Both the position numbers and the translations under genes were made by a program. Below are positions 1 to 11,205 of a DNA stretch of 64,000 nt, in pieces (position 1 is the first letter of the stretch; each line of letters begins with the position of its first letter). The DNA comes from Chrysoperla carnea (lineage: Eukaryota > Arthropoda > Insecta > Neuroptera > Chrysopidae): assembly GCF_905475395.1 (NCBI RefSeq), contig NC_058337.1, forward strand, positions 14,744,983 through 14,808,982, given 5' to 3'. The notes beneath the pieces are model-generated. The model had not been told where the DNA came from. It made no database searches and saw nothing but the letters and a program-made list of their open reading frames with translations.

Positions 1-116
1 ATTAAATAAAGTTTAAAATTATACAGTGACAATTAGAATTAGTGGTACTAATAAGAATAATACATGCATGAGTAATTTATTTAATTTCACAATATTACGC
101 ACAATTTTTAAATTAA

Positions 117-656
117 TTATACCATGCATATATGTAATATGCAAGGTATACTAAGTTTAGTCCCAAGTTCGTAACGCTTAAAAATATTGATGCTACCAAC
201 AAAATTTTGGTATAGGTGTTCATAAAATCACCTAATTAGTCCATTTCCGGTTGTCCGTCCGTCCGTCTATGGACACGATAACTCAAAAACGAAAAAAATA
301 TATGAAGCTGAAATTTTTACAGCGTACTCAGGACGTAAAAAGTGAGGTCGAGCTCGTAAATGAGCAACATAGGTCAATCGGGTCTTGACCTATGGGTCCG
401 AAGGACCCATCTTGTAAACCGTTAGAGATAGAACAAAAGTTTAAATGTAAAAAATGTTCCTTATCAAAAAATAAACAACTTTTATTTGAAACATTTATTC
501 GTAAATATCACTGTTTACCCGTGAGGGCGCAAATTAGGCGTAAATTGTTTAGTATGTATTACATAAATTGTATATGTATGTGTAATGTGATAGAGTAATC
601 AACACTATTTATGCATATTTGAACAATTAACTCAGTTCATTGTTTATTTTCACTTG
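117..656 (-). mobile_element. HINE-like repeat family, copy A (full length)
   Basis: This is the only copy on the - strand. Read that way it starts CAAGTGAAAATAAACAATG, passes the sub-terminal ATGCATAAAT region, contains a short GGAC array (about 256-276) and ends TATGCATGGTATAAT. The family consensus is about 560 bp, with ATACCATGCAT near the 5' end and its inverse ATGCATGGTAT near the 3' end. No transposase is encoded. Confidence 0.85.
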
Positions 657-675
657 TTTTTTTATTAATTTTTAT

Positions 676-935
676 AAGAAACTAGATGACGCCCTTGACG
701 GCCTTGTACACAAATTTCAAGTTTTTTAATTTTATATGGGAAAAAAATTGTCACTTTTGTTTCATATCTTCTACCTTCTAAGAGGGGAGTATTACCAATA
801 TGAATAAAAATTTTTTCGATAATTCGGGAAATCATATGATAGATACGAGTTGTTTTTTTCTAGGACAAAAGTACTAATAATTTTATAAACGTTCCTGCTT
901 GGAAGTCATAAGTATGTTTTTTAAATATTTTTTTA
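676..935 (+). mobile_element. Retroposon-like fragment
   Basis: AACTAGATGACGCCCTTGAC and the following GTACACAAATTTCAAG resemble the boundary region of common insect retroposon debris (usually ACTAG-TGACGCCC-). No coding capacity is seen. The family is not named with confidence. Confidence 0.35.
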
Positions 936-944
936 ATCTAAAAA

Positions 945-1160
945 AGTTTTTTTTAACCTCCGAACCCAAAAAAGGGTGTTATTATAATTTTACCGCTATA
1001 TGTGTGTTTGTCTGTCTGTCTGCCTGTGGCATCGTAGCACTTAAAAGAATGAATCGATTGTGATTTTTTTTGTTTCGTTTGAAAGGTAATTTAATGGATA
1101 ATGTTCTTAGATATGTTTCAAGTACGAGTTTAGGGTTCCGTATCCGAAAAAATTATCGGG
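945..1160 (+). repeat. Dispersed repeat with GGCATCGTAGC core, + copy
   Basis: CCGAACCCAAAAAAGGGTGT, then a TGTCTGTCTGCCTGTGGCATCGTAGC block, then GTTTGAAAGGTAATTTAATG, ATGTTCTTAG and AGGGTTCCGTATC. The same string order recurs inverted at about 1860-2345 and as fragments at 23430-23630. Confidence 0.75.
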
Positions 1161-1486
1161 TTTTTTTAAATTTTGAAAATTTTACTTGTTAATTACTGCG
1201 TTTGTCAGACGGTATGTCAACACCGTCAGAGAATTATTAGCTATGAAGAAACTATATAATTGTTCTACATAATTGTAACCGAGGCTGTCGAAATTTAGTC
1301 AACAATGATTTGCATTTTATTTCTCACATAAAACACAAAAAGTAAATTTTGATTAAATTTTCGTATTCAATGTAACTTTTTTCTGGAAGCTCTAAATAAC
1401 TTACAGAAATGAATCAAACTAAACCCAATTAATTTCATTCATGGATTTGTTGAACACAATGAATGAAATAGAATAATGAATTTCTG

Positions 1487-1639
1487 AAATCTGAAAAGAA
1501 AGTAACAAGTCCGGTTATTTACATAGCAATTTTAAGGAGCCTATTCAAGTGTAGAGTAGCTCAAGTCTTTCCAATAATGGGCCTCGTCTGTTAAAATTGC
1601 TGCGTTAACAACTGGACTTGTTTCTTTCTTTTCAGATTT
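1487..1639. mobile_element. Compact 153-bp TIR element
   Basis: The ends AAATCTGAAAAGAAAGTAAC and (inverted) AAATCTGAAAAGAAAGAAAC lead into CAAGTCCGGTT/CAAGTCCAGTT and GCAATTTTAA, so each arm is about 50 bp. A related copy lies at 63257-63350. Confidence 0.75.
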
Positions 1640-1859
1640 TATTTATCGCGGTCGCGTTTTTTTTTTATTTATTTATTTTATTTTAGACTTTTTAGTGTCC
1701 CGGAACTAAAATAAATCTGTTATAATATTATATATTAAAACTTTTTAAACCAATTTATATTTAAACATATATTTTTAATCCCCTTTTAATTTCCTTATTT
1801 TGATATCACACTCGATAGGTTTGGTCAATTTTTTTTTTTTTGTCAACGTATTAATATTT

Positions 1860-2345
1860 CGCTCTATAAACCCGATTTTTTTTTCAAGCACCTATCTAAG
1901 AACACTTAACACAGTTTTTAAGACGAATAAAAGGATACCTTAACAGGCGAAATTCATTGAGCCGTTTGGAAGATACGTGGTAAGAAAAAACTTTACTAAC
2001 AAACATATACAAGTGAAATTTACAAAATTTAAAAAACCCCAGACAAATTTTTCGGGTACGGAACCCTAACTCGCGCTTGAAACATATCTAAGAAAACTTT
2101 CCATTAAATTGCCTTTTTCCTTAAAACCTTTTTCAAATTAAGACGATTTTTTAGTTTTTTTCGGGTACGAAACCTTAAATTCTCACCTGAAGTATTACAA
2201 AGAACACTCTCCATTAGATGACCTTTCAAACAAAACCAACCATCCGTTTAGGCGCTACGATGCCACAGGCAGACAGACACACACACATAACGGTCAAACT
2301 TATAACACCCTTTTTTTAGTTCGGGGGCTAAAAACATAACTATTC
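1860..2345 (-). repeat. Dispersed repeat with GGCATCGTAGC core, - copy
   Basis: Reverse of the repeat at 945-1160: CTACGATGCCACAGGCAGAC with an ACAC/AGAC microsatellite, and a twice-repeated CGGGTACGGAACCCTAA-type string at about 2053 and 2162. With the + copy it makes a widely spaced inverted pair. Confidence 0.7.
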
Positions 2346-2349
2346 TTCG

Positions 2350-5300
2350 ACCGTCAGGTAAAAATAAATTCGCCGTGTCACCATTGGTGGGTGACGCACC
2401 ATAAATACATGTTTTAGAATTTATTCTCTGCCTCTTATTAAACCACAAATCCAATTTTTTAAAAATTTTAAACTTAAAGTCTCTAAAAAAACTACTACAA
2501 TGTATGAATTTGTAAAGCCCTGGTCTATTGATCATTATTGTTATTTTTTAAAATAAATATTTTTGGATGTGACGTGCAGCTTGCGTACCTATAGGAACCT
2601 TTGAATTTTGTACAGCTGTTTCTATAATGCATTGAATATCTTTTTATTTTTTGCAACAATCAGAATGATATATCCTTGTAAGACAATTATTTTGTGCTAC
2701 TTGTGCCATTTCTCCACCTTCTTCTATACACATGTGATATAATAACAGTGTGGCCTTGTAAGAAGCATATGTGCATCGATGGCTGTCATTCATATCATTT
2801 CTTTTCATTATTTATTGCAAAGACGAACAAACAGTGCAGGTTTAAAAATTATAGCGAAGTGCAGATATTAAAAAATAGATACTAGCCAGGTGCTTGCTTG
2901 TCACCTAAAATATGGTTCTGTAGGTATAGAAAATTGAAGAATTTGAGTCAAATTGGTATTTTTTGATTTTTCACAGCTTATATTATTTTTTGGGGTACCC
3001 GAAAAAATAGCATGGTAATATTAAAATGGAATTTATTTTTCTAGGATTTGATCAATTTGAAATTAGGTTCCATTAAAATAAATATTTGATCATTAATATT
3101 CAGTTGAAAAGTAATAAACCAATCATCGATTATTTTGCAAAAAATAATTCGATAGATTTTAATTTCTCATTAAGGTAAACTTGTTTTAAAAAGACGTTTT
3201 GGGTAGTAAAGGTAGAATGTGTTCTTAAAACAAATTTTACGAAAAAAAGACACCTCAAAAATTGTTATGTTTGTCAATCCTGTCACATACATAGAAGATA
3301 AATAAAACATGTAAAATAAAGAAACTTTTGTCTCCGAAAAATTCAAAATATAAAATTGTAGATGCTACTTTTGTCCGTCGTTTCCAAACTTTTTAAAGTT
3401 GCTTCTTAAATTGGATAAAATGTACTCTTCGCAAGGAGATAGGGTTTCCAAATCAAAATTTGAGAAATTATCGACATTGTTCTAGTTAATTTGGAGATAT
3501 TTATACAAACATGTAAATACTAATAAAAGTGGCCCTTTGTCGTGGGTATTTAAAAATAATTCAAAATAATTTGACAATTTATTCCTCCGAATTTATTCAT
3601 TAATTTATTTGATCTATAAATACAAAGCAACTTTGCTTAATTTTTTTATTAAAATCATATTTCAAGCTTTTTTTATTAGCTTTTAGTAATGACTGTTGTT
3701 CCACCTTAGATATAAAATCAAAGAAATTATCACAGGTATTACTAAAATCAATTTGTGAACAGGGCGTAGGAAAACTTTTGATGGTTTTTGCTATTTACCT
3801 TCACGTTTACATAATGACCTATTATTCTACCAAATTTCAACTTTCTACCTGGTCGAAAAGCGGCTCTAAATTTTGATTGATGCCAGTCAATCAGTCAGTG
3901 AGTCTGGTATTTCTCAGCCTTTAAACATATGTAATCTGCACATCAAAAACGCTTAACTCTAGAAGTTTGAAACTATCAGGCCTACCTAAGCCATTTTCAG
4001 AGCAATATAAATAAATATTAATTTCTCGGGATAGAAAAGTATATTATTTTCAAAAGAATCGAAAAATCTGGATTCTCCAGAATATATAACGAACGGTTTG
4101 TAGCTCTCAACATTAGGAGTAGGTTGGAAGAATGAATGAGACATTGACTTTACAAGTCATGTATTCGGCCCGAACTCACGTATGCTGCCCTAACTTGACA
4201 TCGAGCTGTATTTCTCCACAGAGAACCTGGGCACCTCAAAATCCGAGCTTTCATCCAAACCATTCCGAAATCCTATTTCCAAACATCCCGCAAAAATCCT
4301 TTCCTGAAAATTAACGAACTGGGCCAACGACCTGGGTCAATTACAACTGATTAGATGTAATCCAAATTGTAGGGACGGCTTACCCGTCCAACTTAGTTTA
4401 AGTTTTGATATCAATGGTTTTTTGTATAAGATTTCTCCATTTAAGAAACGATGTTAAATGTTGGTATATTTGGATGTATTTATTTAATAAGATGATGTAT
4501 TATACGTAAAGCTTAGGATAGGCACTATAGATTCTAAGAAGCTACAAAGAGATGCAATTATTTTATGTAAAATATTTTTTGAAATAATTTATTACTCATT
4601 CTCAAGCAAAATTGTTGTGAATTCAATTTGTTTTTTGAATAATATCTAGTTAAGATTTTTGTGTTTATATTTCTCAGAAACTAATTGTAATTATTATGAC
4701 ATACAAAGTCAAATTTTGGTTACATAAAAAGTTTTTTTTCAATATTATCATTCTAAGATCTGTAGGTACAAACTAAGGTAAGTACTTGAAAAAAATTGTT
4801 TTTTTATGGTCAATAATAGAAATATTGTTTTTCTGAATATAAATAAATGAAAGACCATATTCATTTTTTCAATAAATATTTGCACAAAAAGCGAAACAAA
4901 CATTCTTTAATTAAGACCTTTTCTTGAATAGTATCATGTGGTTTTTCGATATTTTTGTTGGTATAAAAAATGGACATAAACTATATAAATATGTACATAT
5001 TTGTTCATAAAAAAAATTGTTCAAAATACTTGTAAAATGTCAAAATATATTATGACATAAAAATTTGTTACACTAATTTAAAATAAACACAGCGGGATGT
5101 AATTAAAAAAAAAGTCAGTTGCAGTCCAATTTATAGAAATGTTTTTTTCTATTTTTTGTTTTGTTTAAAGAAGGTTGTAATGGACTACCAGTTTTAAGAT
5201 GACATGTTTTTAGTAAACGTTTGATTAAGCATACACATGCTGTAAGTTAACAGTTACCTTAAGAGGAAATTGAAGTTCCCTGATTTTAGTTTTGGTAAGT

Positions 5301-5380
5301 CTCAAATTGGAATACTTTCTTGATTATTACTGTCCAAATTTTCACCAATTATTATTTAATTTATAATCAAAACTCTTAAC
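2350..5380. other. No gene; weak retroposon debris
   Basis: AT-rich sequence with no supported gene. At about 3830-3910 ACCAAATTTCAACTTTCTAC followed by a CAGTCAATCAGTCAGTGAG run resembles the 3' region of insect retroposons. Open frames at 2694-2885 and 4132-4314 show no family features. Confidence 0.4.
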
Positions 5381-6165
5381 CGGTCAAAAGTACTTTTAAG
5401 ACGTAAATTCAGTCAAAAGTATTTTTGACCGCAGGCTTTCGACAATAGTGTTTTGGACCGAAATTACAGTCAAAATACTATTGACCATTGAAACTGGCGA
5501 AAAGTAGTTTAGACTAATTGATACCAAAACAACTCGGTACAAAAAACGACTCTCGCGTGGATCAGTGAATGATCGCAATCATAGGGCTAACTTTAAAAAT
5601 AGGGTTAACCAAATAGCTAAAAAATCCATAGACCCGTGCTACCTCGACTCCATTAAAGGCATGGCCGACCCCTTGGATCAATAAATGAACGCAATCACAG
5701 GTTTACCACAAGAACTAGAAACACGCAGACCCATGCTAATTCAACCCCATCAAAGGCAAGGCCAACCCGCGAATCTCTGATTGGATGCAGTCACAAGATT
5801 ACCACAAGGGTCATGAAACCCGCAGACTCGTGCTAACTCAACTTCATTTAAGGCAAAGTCAACGTGTGGATCAATCTGTGAACGCAGGGTTAACGGGGTT
5901 AACGGGAGTTGCTTTTTTACCGAGTTGTTTTGATCGGAGTTGTTTTGGCACCGGGTACTTTTTGTGTCGACTTGTATTTACCGGAGTTGTAATCATTAAA
6001 TGTTTTGACCAGAGTTATTCATGACGGTTCCTTTCTAGCGATTAAAACTAGTTTTGATGATAATCGTGAGACCGCTTTTGATCGCAAATTTACAGTCAAA
6101 AGCACTATTAATCAATGATTGTCCGGCAAAATACTATAGACGAACCTATGCTGTCAAAAGTACTT
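5381..6165. mobile_element. Composite inverted-repeat element with ~100-bp internal tandem units
   Basis: The arms contain repeated near-palindromes of the type GTCAAAAGTACTTTTGAC (5384, 5411, 5470, 6093, 6151), and inverted ACCAAAACAACTCGGT (5523) against ACCGAGTTGTTTTGATCGG (5919). Between the arms are about 3.5 tandem units of 95-116 bp, starting GTGGATCA-TGAA-GCAATCA at about 5557, 5673, 5769 and 5864. A second copy is at 60590-61075. No coding sequence is recognised. Confidence 0.7.
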
Positions 6166-6292
6166 TTCACTTTAAATACAACTTTCATATTAAATCTGAG
6201 CATATGTCTTTCATTAATCAATATTTTGATAAGGCAAATATGTGCTGCTCTGAGAATTTGATTACCTATTTTGATATGTATACTTGTAAACA

Positions 6293-6382
6293 GCCGAAGA
6301 AACACATGCTATGCAAAAAAATTATTTTATGATACCTACATAAAATAGTTTAATGCTTTTGTATGGCATGTGTTTCTTCGGC
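6293..6382. other. 90-nt pre-miRNA-like hairpin
   Basis: The 17-bp arms GCCGAAGAAACACATGC (6293-6309) and GCATGTGTTTCTTCGGC (6366-6382) pair perfectly. The stem continues through nine further pairs (two G-U). It then has a 5-nt bulge on the 3' side (6352-6356) and 13 more pairs (one G-U), closing on a 7-nt loop (6332-6338). A weaker lower stem follows outside. Size and shape fit a miRNA precursor. A tiny fold-back element is the alternative, and the transcribed strand is unknown. Confidence 0.55.
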
Positions 6383-6389
6383 TTTATGT

Positions 6390-7205
6390 TTAGTTTGAAT
6401 TCTGCGTACCCCTATTTTAAAATATTTTTGTTTGCGTGCATTATTTTATAAATATTGAATAATTTATGAAACTATTTTTATCAATATTGATAAACACTCA
6501 CATGTAAAAATATCTTTTTTAGAAATAGTCATTAATAACAGTTATTAATAGTTTATGGTTACTATCGTTATCGACTTGTAGTCATTAGTTATTAGACAAG
6601 TGTGAAAATTGTTGATTTAAAGAATGTATAATTCTACAATATGTTGCATTGGCATAGTGAAAAATTACTTTTTTGATTAAAAAAATTGTGTCAATCATGT
6701 CAATCTACAAGATAATAATTTTATCAAATTTTCATATTTTTATCAAACATCCCATCCTTATACCACTAATAATAAGGGCTGGTAATCTTCAAGCGATTAA
6801 TCCGATTTCTAATGAGCGTAGTAGACAGCCTGCTGTATATGGTTGCCAGTCAGCTGTGGACAGAAATGTGTGAGATTTTGAAAACATTGTATAAGCCTCC
6901 CATCAACTTTTCCAAAATTTGTTTAGTATCCTAAAATATATATAATAACCCTTAAATACCGAAAAATTAGCATTCAAGAAAAATTAGCTAAAGTAACGCA
7001 CAATTCTTTGTCCCGTTTTCGACTAACAGATTTTTTGTGTCAATCGAATGGCATATGATCTTCAGGATTTTAATTATTTAAAATATAGGAGGTACTGATT
7101 AGTGATTGGGATACATTAAATTCAACGATTATTTTGTCTTCTGTTTATGTTAAACGAAAGTCATTCAAAATGCAGTTACATTAAAATGATAACCAAGAGG
7201 TAACC
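6390..7205. other. No feature recognised
   Basis: AT-rich intergenic sequence. The open frame at 6673-6873 is not supported by any motif. Confidence 0.4.
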
Positions 7206-7209
7206 AAGA

Positions 7210-7786
7210 CAAGTTAAAACAAACAATTGACTAATTGTTGACTAATTGTTGAAATACCATGCAAATGATGTAAAGGCAGTGTTATTTACACTGTCAGATT
7301 ACACATACATATATGTCACACATACATAACTGATATTCCCATATAATACATACTATAAAATTTGCGTTCTCACGGATAAACAGTGATGTTTACGAAAAAA
7401 TGTTTCAAACAAAAGTTGTTTATTTTTTAATGAGGAAATTTTTATACATAAACTTTTATTCTATCCCAATCGGTTTACAAGATGGGTCCTACGGATTCAA
7501 GACCCAATTGACCTATGTTTCTCATTTACGAACTCGGCCTCACTTTTTATGTGCTGATCACGCGATAAAAATTCCAACTTGATATCTCTTTTCATTTTGA
7601 GTTATTGTGATGGCAGACGGACAGACAGACAGACGGACATCCGGAAGTGGACTAATGATGTGATTTATAAACACCTATAGAAAAATTTTGCTCGTAGCAT
7701 CAATATTTTTAAGCGTTACAAACTTGTGACTAAACTAAGCATACCTTGATATATATTACATATACATATATACATGGTATAAAAAT
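7210..7786 (+). mobile_element. HINE-like repeat family, copy B (full length)
   Basis: It begins CAAGTTAAAACAAACAATTG, has a duplicated GACTAATTGTT in the head, a mixed GACA/GACG array at about 7613-7640, and ends CATGGTATAAAAAT. The start codon of the short 3' frame seen in other copies is ATA here. Confidence 0.85.
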
Positions 7787-8093
7787 GAACAATTTTTATT
7801 ATATTTTGTTGATAAAATTCAATCAAAAATCATAATAAATGTATTTCAAATTTCATTTTATTATGGACATTTGTTTACAATGTGTAGTAAAATGACCTAT
7901 GAATAAATTATTAATTTTGTTAATACATCACGTATTTAAATGTCCTTTTTTTAAGATATATAATAAACTTAGAACAAACATACGAGATTCAATGTTAAAA
8001 TCATTAACTTATATTTTCCAGCCCGGAATATAGATATTAAAGCTCCGGATAGGGTTACCACCTCAAGATAGTTCCGCGAAGTCGCTAGATAAA

Positions 8094-8132
8094 CCAGAAA
8101 GTCCAGAGATAGTCCAGAAAGTCCAGAGATAG
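8094..8132. repeat. 20-bp tandem duplication
   Basis: CCAGAAAGTCCAGAGATAGT occurs twice head to tail. Confidence 0.9.
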
Positions 8133-8253
8133 ATTTTTGATGCTTTGAGTGCTTAGTTTTTCCATAATCAAATATTTAAATAAATAATATTTCAAGAAAT
8201 TTAAATTAAATGCTGCTCAGAATGGTCTAATTTACCTGAATATATAAATAAAA

Positions 8254-8541
8254 CAAGTGAAAACAAACAATTGACTGAGTTAATTGACGAACTTGACCTC
8301 ACTATTTACGTCCTGAGTACACTGTAAAAATTTCAGCTCGATATCTTTTTTCGTTTTTGAGTTATCGTGTCCACAGACGGACGGACGGACGGACGGACGG
8401 ACAACCGGAAATGGACTAATTAGGTGATTTTATGAACACCTATGACAAAATTTTTTTCCTAGCATCATTATTTTTAAGCGTTACAACTTTGGGACTAAAC
8501 TTAATATACTATGTATATTTCATATATACATGGTATAAAAA
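8254..8541 (+). mobile_element. HINE-like repeat family, copy C (internal deletion)
   Basis: The head CAAGTGAAAACAAACAATTG...GAGTTAATT is joined directly to GACGAACTTGACCTC, losing about 275 bp relative to full copies. It keeps a long (GGAC)n run at about 8377-8402 and the normal 3' end. Confidence 0.85.
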
Positions 8542-8988
8542 ATAAAAATAATAAAAAACTTTTTTTACTCATTGTCAGAGATCTTACCTTAAACAAAAAC
8601 TCAAAAAATACTTTTTCTTACTTACTTCTGGATAATTTGATATCGGGAGTGGGGAGAAACTACAACATTTCGGAAGTCTCCCTAGAAACCCTAGTTCCGG
8701 AGATTCGAGTTATTAAAATTTTGCGAACTCGAATTCTGAAAATTTAAATAACTCCGAGTACGATTTTTCAATATGAGTACATCGCAAAACATGAACAAAT
8801 TAGGCGACCTCTCTGCTACTCGCGCAAAATTTTTACAAAAAACTGTGAATTTCATATCGCTACCTATCTTTATGAATTCATATTTACCGAATGAGAAGTA
8901 CAAAACCGCAGGTAAGAAGATGTCTTTGACTGGTATTAAGTCCTCAATGAAGCCATTGTGCACGAATTCTCTCGTACATCTAGCGGAT

Positions 8989-9014
8989 CATTAGCTTATT
9001 TTGATAAGCTAATG
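8989..9014. repeat. Perfect 11-bp-arm hairpin
   Basis: CATTAGCTTAT, a four-base loop TTTG, then ATAAGCTAATG. It lies in an otherwise unexplained, less AT-rich patch (about 8640-9200) with overlapping chance frames on both strands. Confidence 0.8.
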
Positions 9015-9922
9015 GGAGGGGGTTAGGGTAGCTGCCCCTCCTCGGACCAGGATTTTCTATTGATTTCGTTGACTAATATGTGTTTAAAATTCTGTCGAAT
9101 TTATGAAATTGTTGGGCCATAAGGGACCCCGCACGTTTAGACAGGAAAATGGCTAAACCTCTTAACCTAGCAGTTTTCGAGCTATGGGCGATCAAAGCTA
9201 CACATATTTTATAATTATAGTATATGACTACCGTGTGTGGTATGTGCGTATTACTATATCACTGTTATACCTACTGTTTGTGTCAAATTGTATTATATTG
9301 TGTTGTTAGTTGGTGTGTTGTACGATGTATCATTATTAAGACGGTAGTCATGTACTCTAACTATAATGTTCCAGTAGCTGTGATCACCCGTTGCTTGAAA
9401 ATTACCCATAAAAAAATTTGTAAGCGTGAGAGCTTTTGATTAGAACGATCCGAAGAATAATTTGAGGAAGATTAGAAAAGGTTTTATAGAAAGCCATTTT
9501 CCTATCTAATCGTATGAGGTCCTTTACACCACTCTAAACCAATAATTCCAGTGCCCTCCCTCTTTGGTCTTTGGATCAAATAATGGAATAATTCTTGTAA
9601 AATATTAATGTGTCTATAGTTTTTCGTAATATACCGAATCTATTGAAAAAAAAGAATGACGTGATATTTGTATCTGTCCATTTCAACACATTGTCTTGGG
9701 TCATCATAATATCTATCTGCTTTATTGAATAAAAAAAACAAATTATTGTAATGGATAGTGATGAACTCATGAATCTTTAAAATGTGACCTCACCATTTGG
9801 CTTTTTCAATTATTCATGTTGTGTTTTGTTTTATTCAATGATTTATTAGAAGAATATTTTTTTTTTAATAATAATTTTTTCAATATTAATAATAAATGTA
9901 TATCCCATTCTTTTGGGTTACC

Positions 9923-11205
9923 TGTTGAAAAAGTAGAATTGACTGAATTAATTGTTGAAATAGCCTGTATACAAAGTGTTGTATGTCAGTGCTTGCATTA
10001 TTTTTTTTATAAATTAGAAAAGTTTAAAAAAAATTATTATGGCGGCCTTTTCGGCCGTCATTTAATTGGTTTCATTCGTCAATATTTTCTAGCATTTTTT
10101 GTCGTTTTTCTAGAAAGTTTCACAAGACCAATAGTTAAAGCTACTTGCAAATTATAAACTCCCTATTTTCCATGGTTTTGGAGTAAATGTTACCAATATT
10201 ATGTCCTAATTTGCGCCCTAACGGATAAAACAAAAATTTTGTTGTATTTTTTGTATTTTTTTTTTTTATAAGGGAAATTTTTTACATCTCTTTTACTTTT
10301 TTCTATCTCTAATGGTTTACAAGATAAGTTCTACAAACCCGAGACTCAATTGACCTATGTTGCTCAGTTTTATGTCCTGAGCACGTTATACAAATTTCAG
10401 CTTGATATCTCTTTTCGTTTTTGAGATATCGTGTTTACAGACAGACGGAAATAGACTAATAAGGTATTTTTATGAACACTTTTACCAAAATTTTGTTCGT
10501 AATATCGATATTTTTAAGCGTTACAAATTTGGGAAAAAATTATTATACTTTGATATATATTTCATATATGTACAGGGTGGCTTTTTTAAGTTGACATATG
10601 GTTGAAACTCGATAAATAAATGTAGTCGAGGAAATGCTCAAAACGAAAAATGCTTGTTTCAAAGGCACACATATTATACCGGCCTCGATTCGAAGTTTTC
10701 AAGCTCAATTAAAACCACACTCATAACAGACAAACATTAGATGAACGCTTTTGTTAGAAAATTATTGATAGCAAACATCTATTTTTTTCTGCGTTTGTTC
10801 ATTCAATTTGAACAAAAATGGTCTTTAAAGAAAAACAACCCACTTTTGTTGGATTTATTGGAAAATTTCTTTCGAAGAGTGTATAGATTTGTCAGAAACT
10901 ATTATACGAAATTACAATTCAGTCCGTTTTTTTCAAAACTGTACGTTTTGTGGAAACATTTTTCGAACAAAAAATGTTACCCTTTTAATTAACAACAACT
11001 TTCTAATTTAAAGTGTTATCGATTACCAATTATGAAGTAGAAAGAGCTGTTGTTCATTGTTTTTGAAAACCTAGGTCAAGTTTAATGTCTACGTAAGATA
11101 TGCAAAATGGCTTGAAGCATTTTTATCGATAAAAATTATTTTTCGAATTGCAAGTATATGTCAACCTAAAAATTAAGTCACCCTGCATACGGGGTATGAA
11201 AATAT
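9923..11205 (+). mobile_element. HINE-like repeat family, copy D (old, interrupted twice)
   Basis: A diverged copy (head GAATTGACTGAATTAATTG) is broken at about 9990-10197 by foreign sequence that contains a GGCGGCC/GGCCGTC hairpin. It is broken again at 10571-11189 by a mariner-type MITE, after which its 3' end resumes as TACGGGGTATGAAAAT. Confidence 0.7.
10571..11189. mobile_element. Mariner-type MITE nested in HINE-like copy D
   Basis: The ends are TACAGGGTGGCTTTTTTAAG and, inverted, TATGCAGGGTGACTT; both lead into GTTGACATAT. It is inserted at a TA inside the 3' end of copy D, whose two halves (CATATATG and TACGGGGTATGAAAAT) rejoin when it is removed. An 83-codon frame at 10741-10992 has no recognisable transposase motif. 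Confidence 0.75.

Noticed and set aside
8691..8994. Pair of overlapping frames on both strands as a gene
   Set aside because: Both strands are open over the same stretch, neither shows a domain, and no splice context supports either.
10741..10992. 83-codon frame as a transposase
   Set aside because: It sits inside a mariner MITE but lacks any DDE/DDD or helix-turn-helix signature; the AT-rich palindrome explains the open frame.
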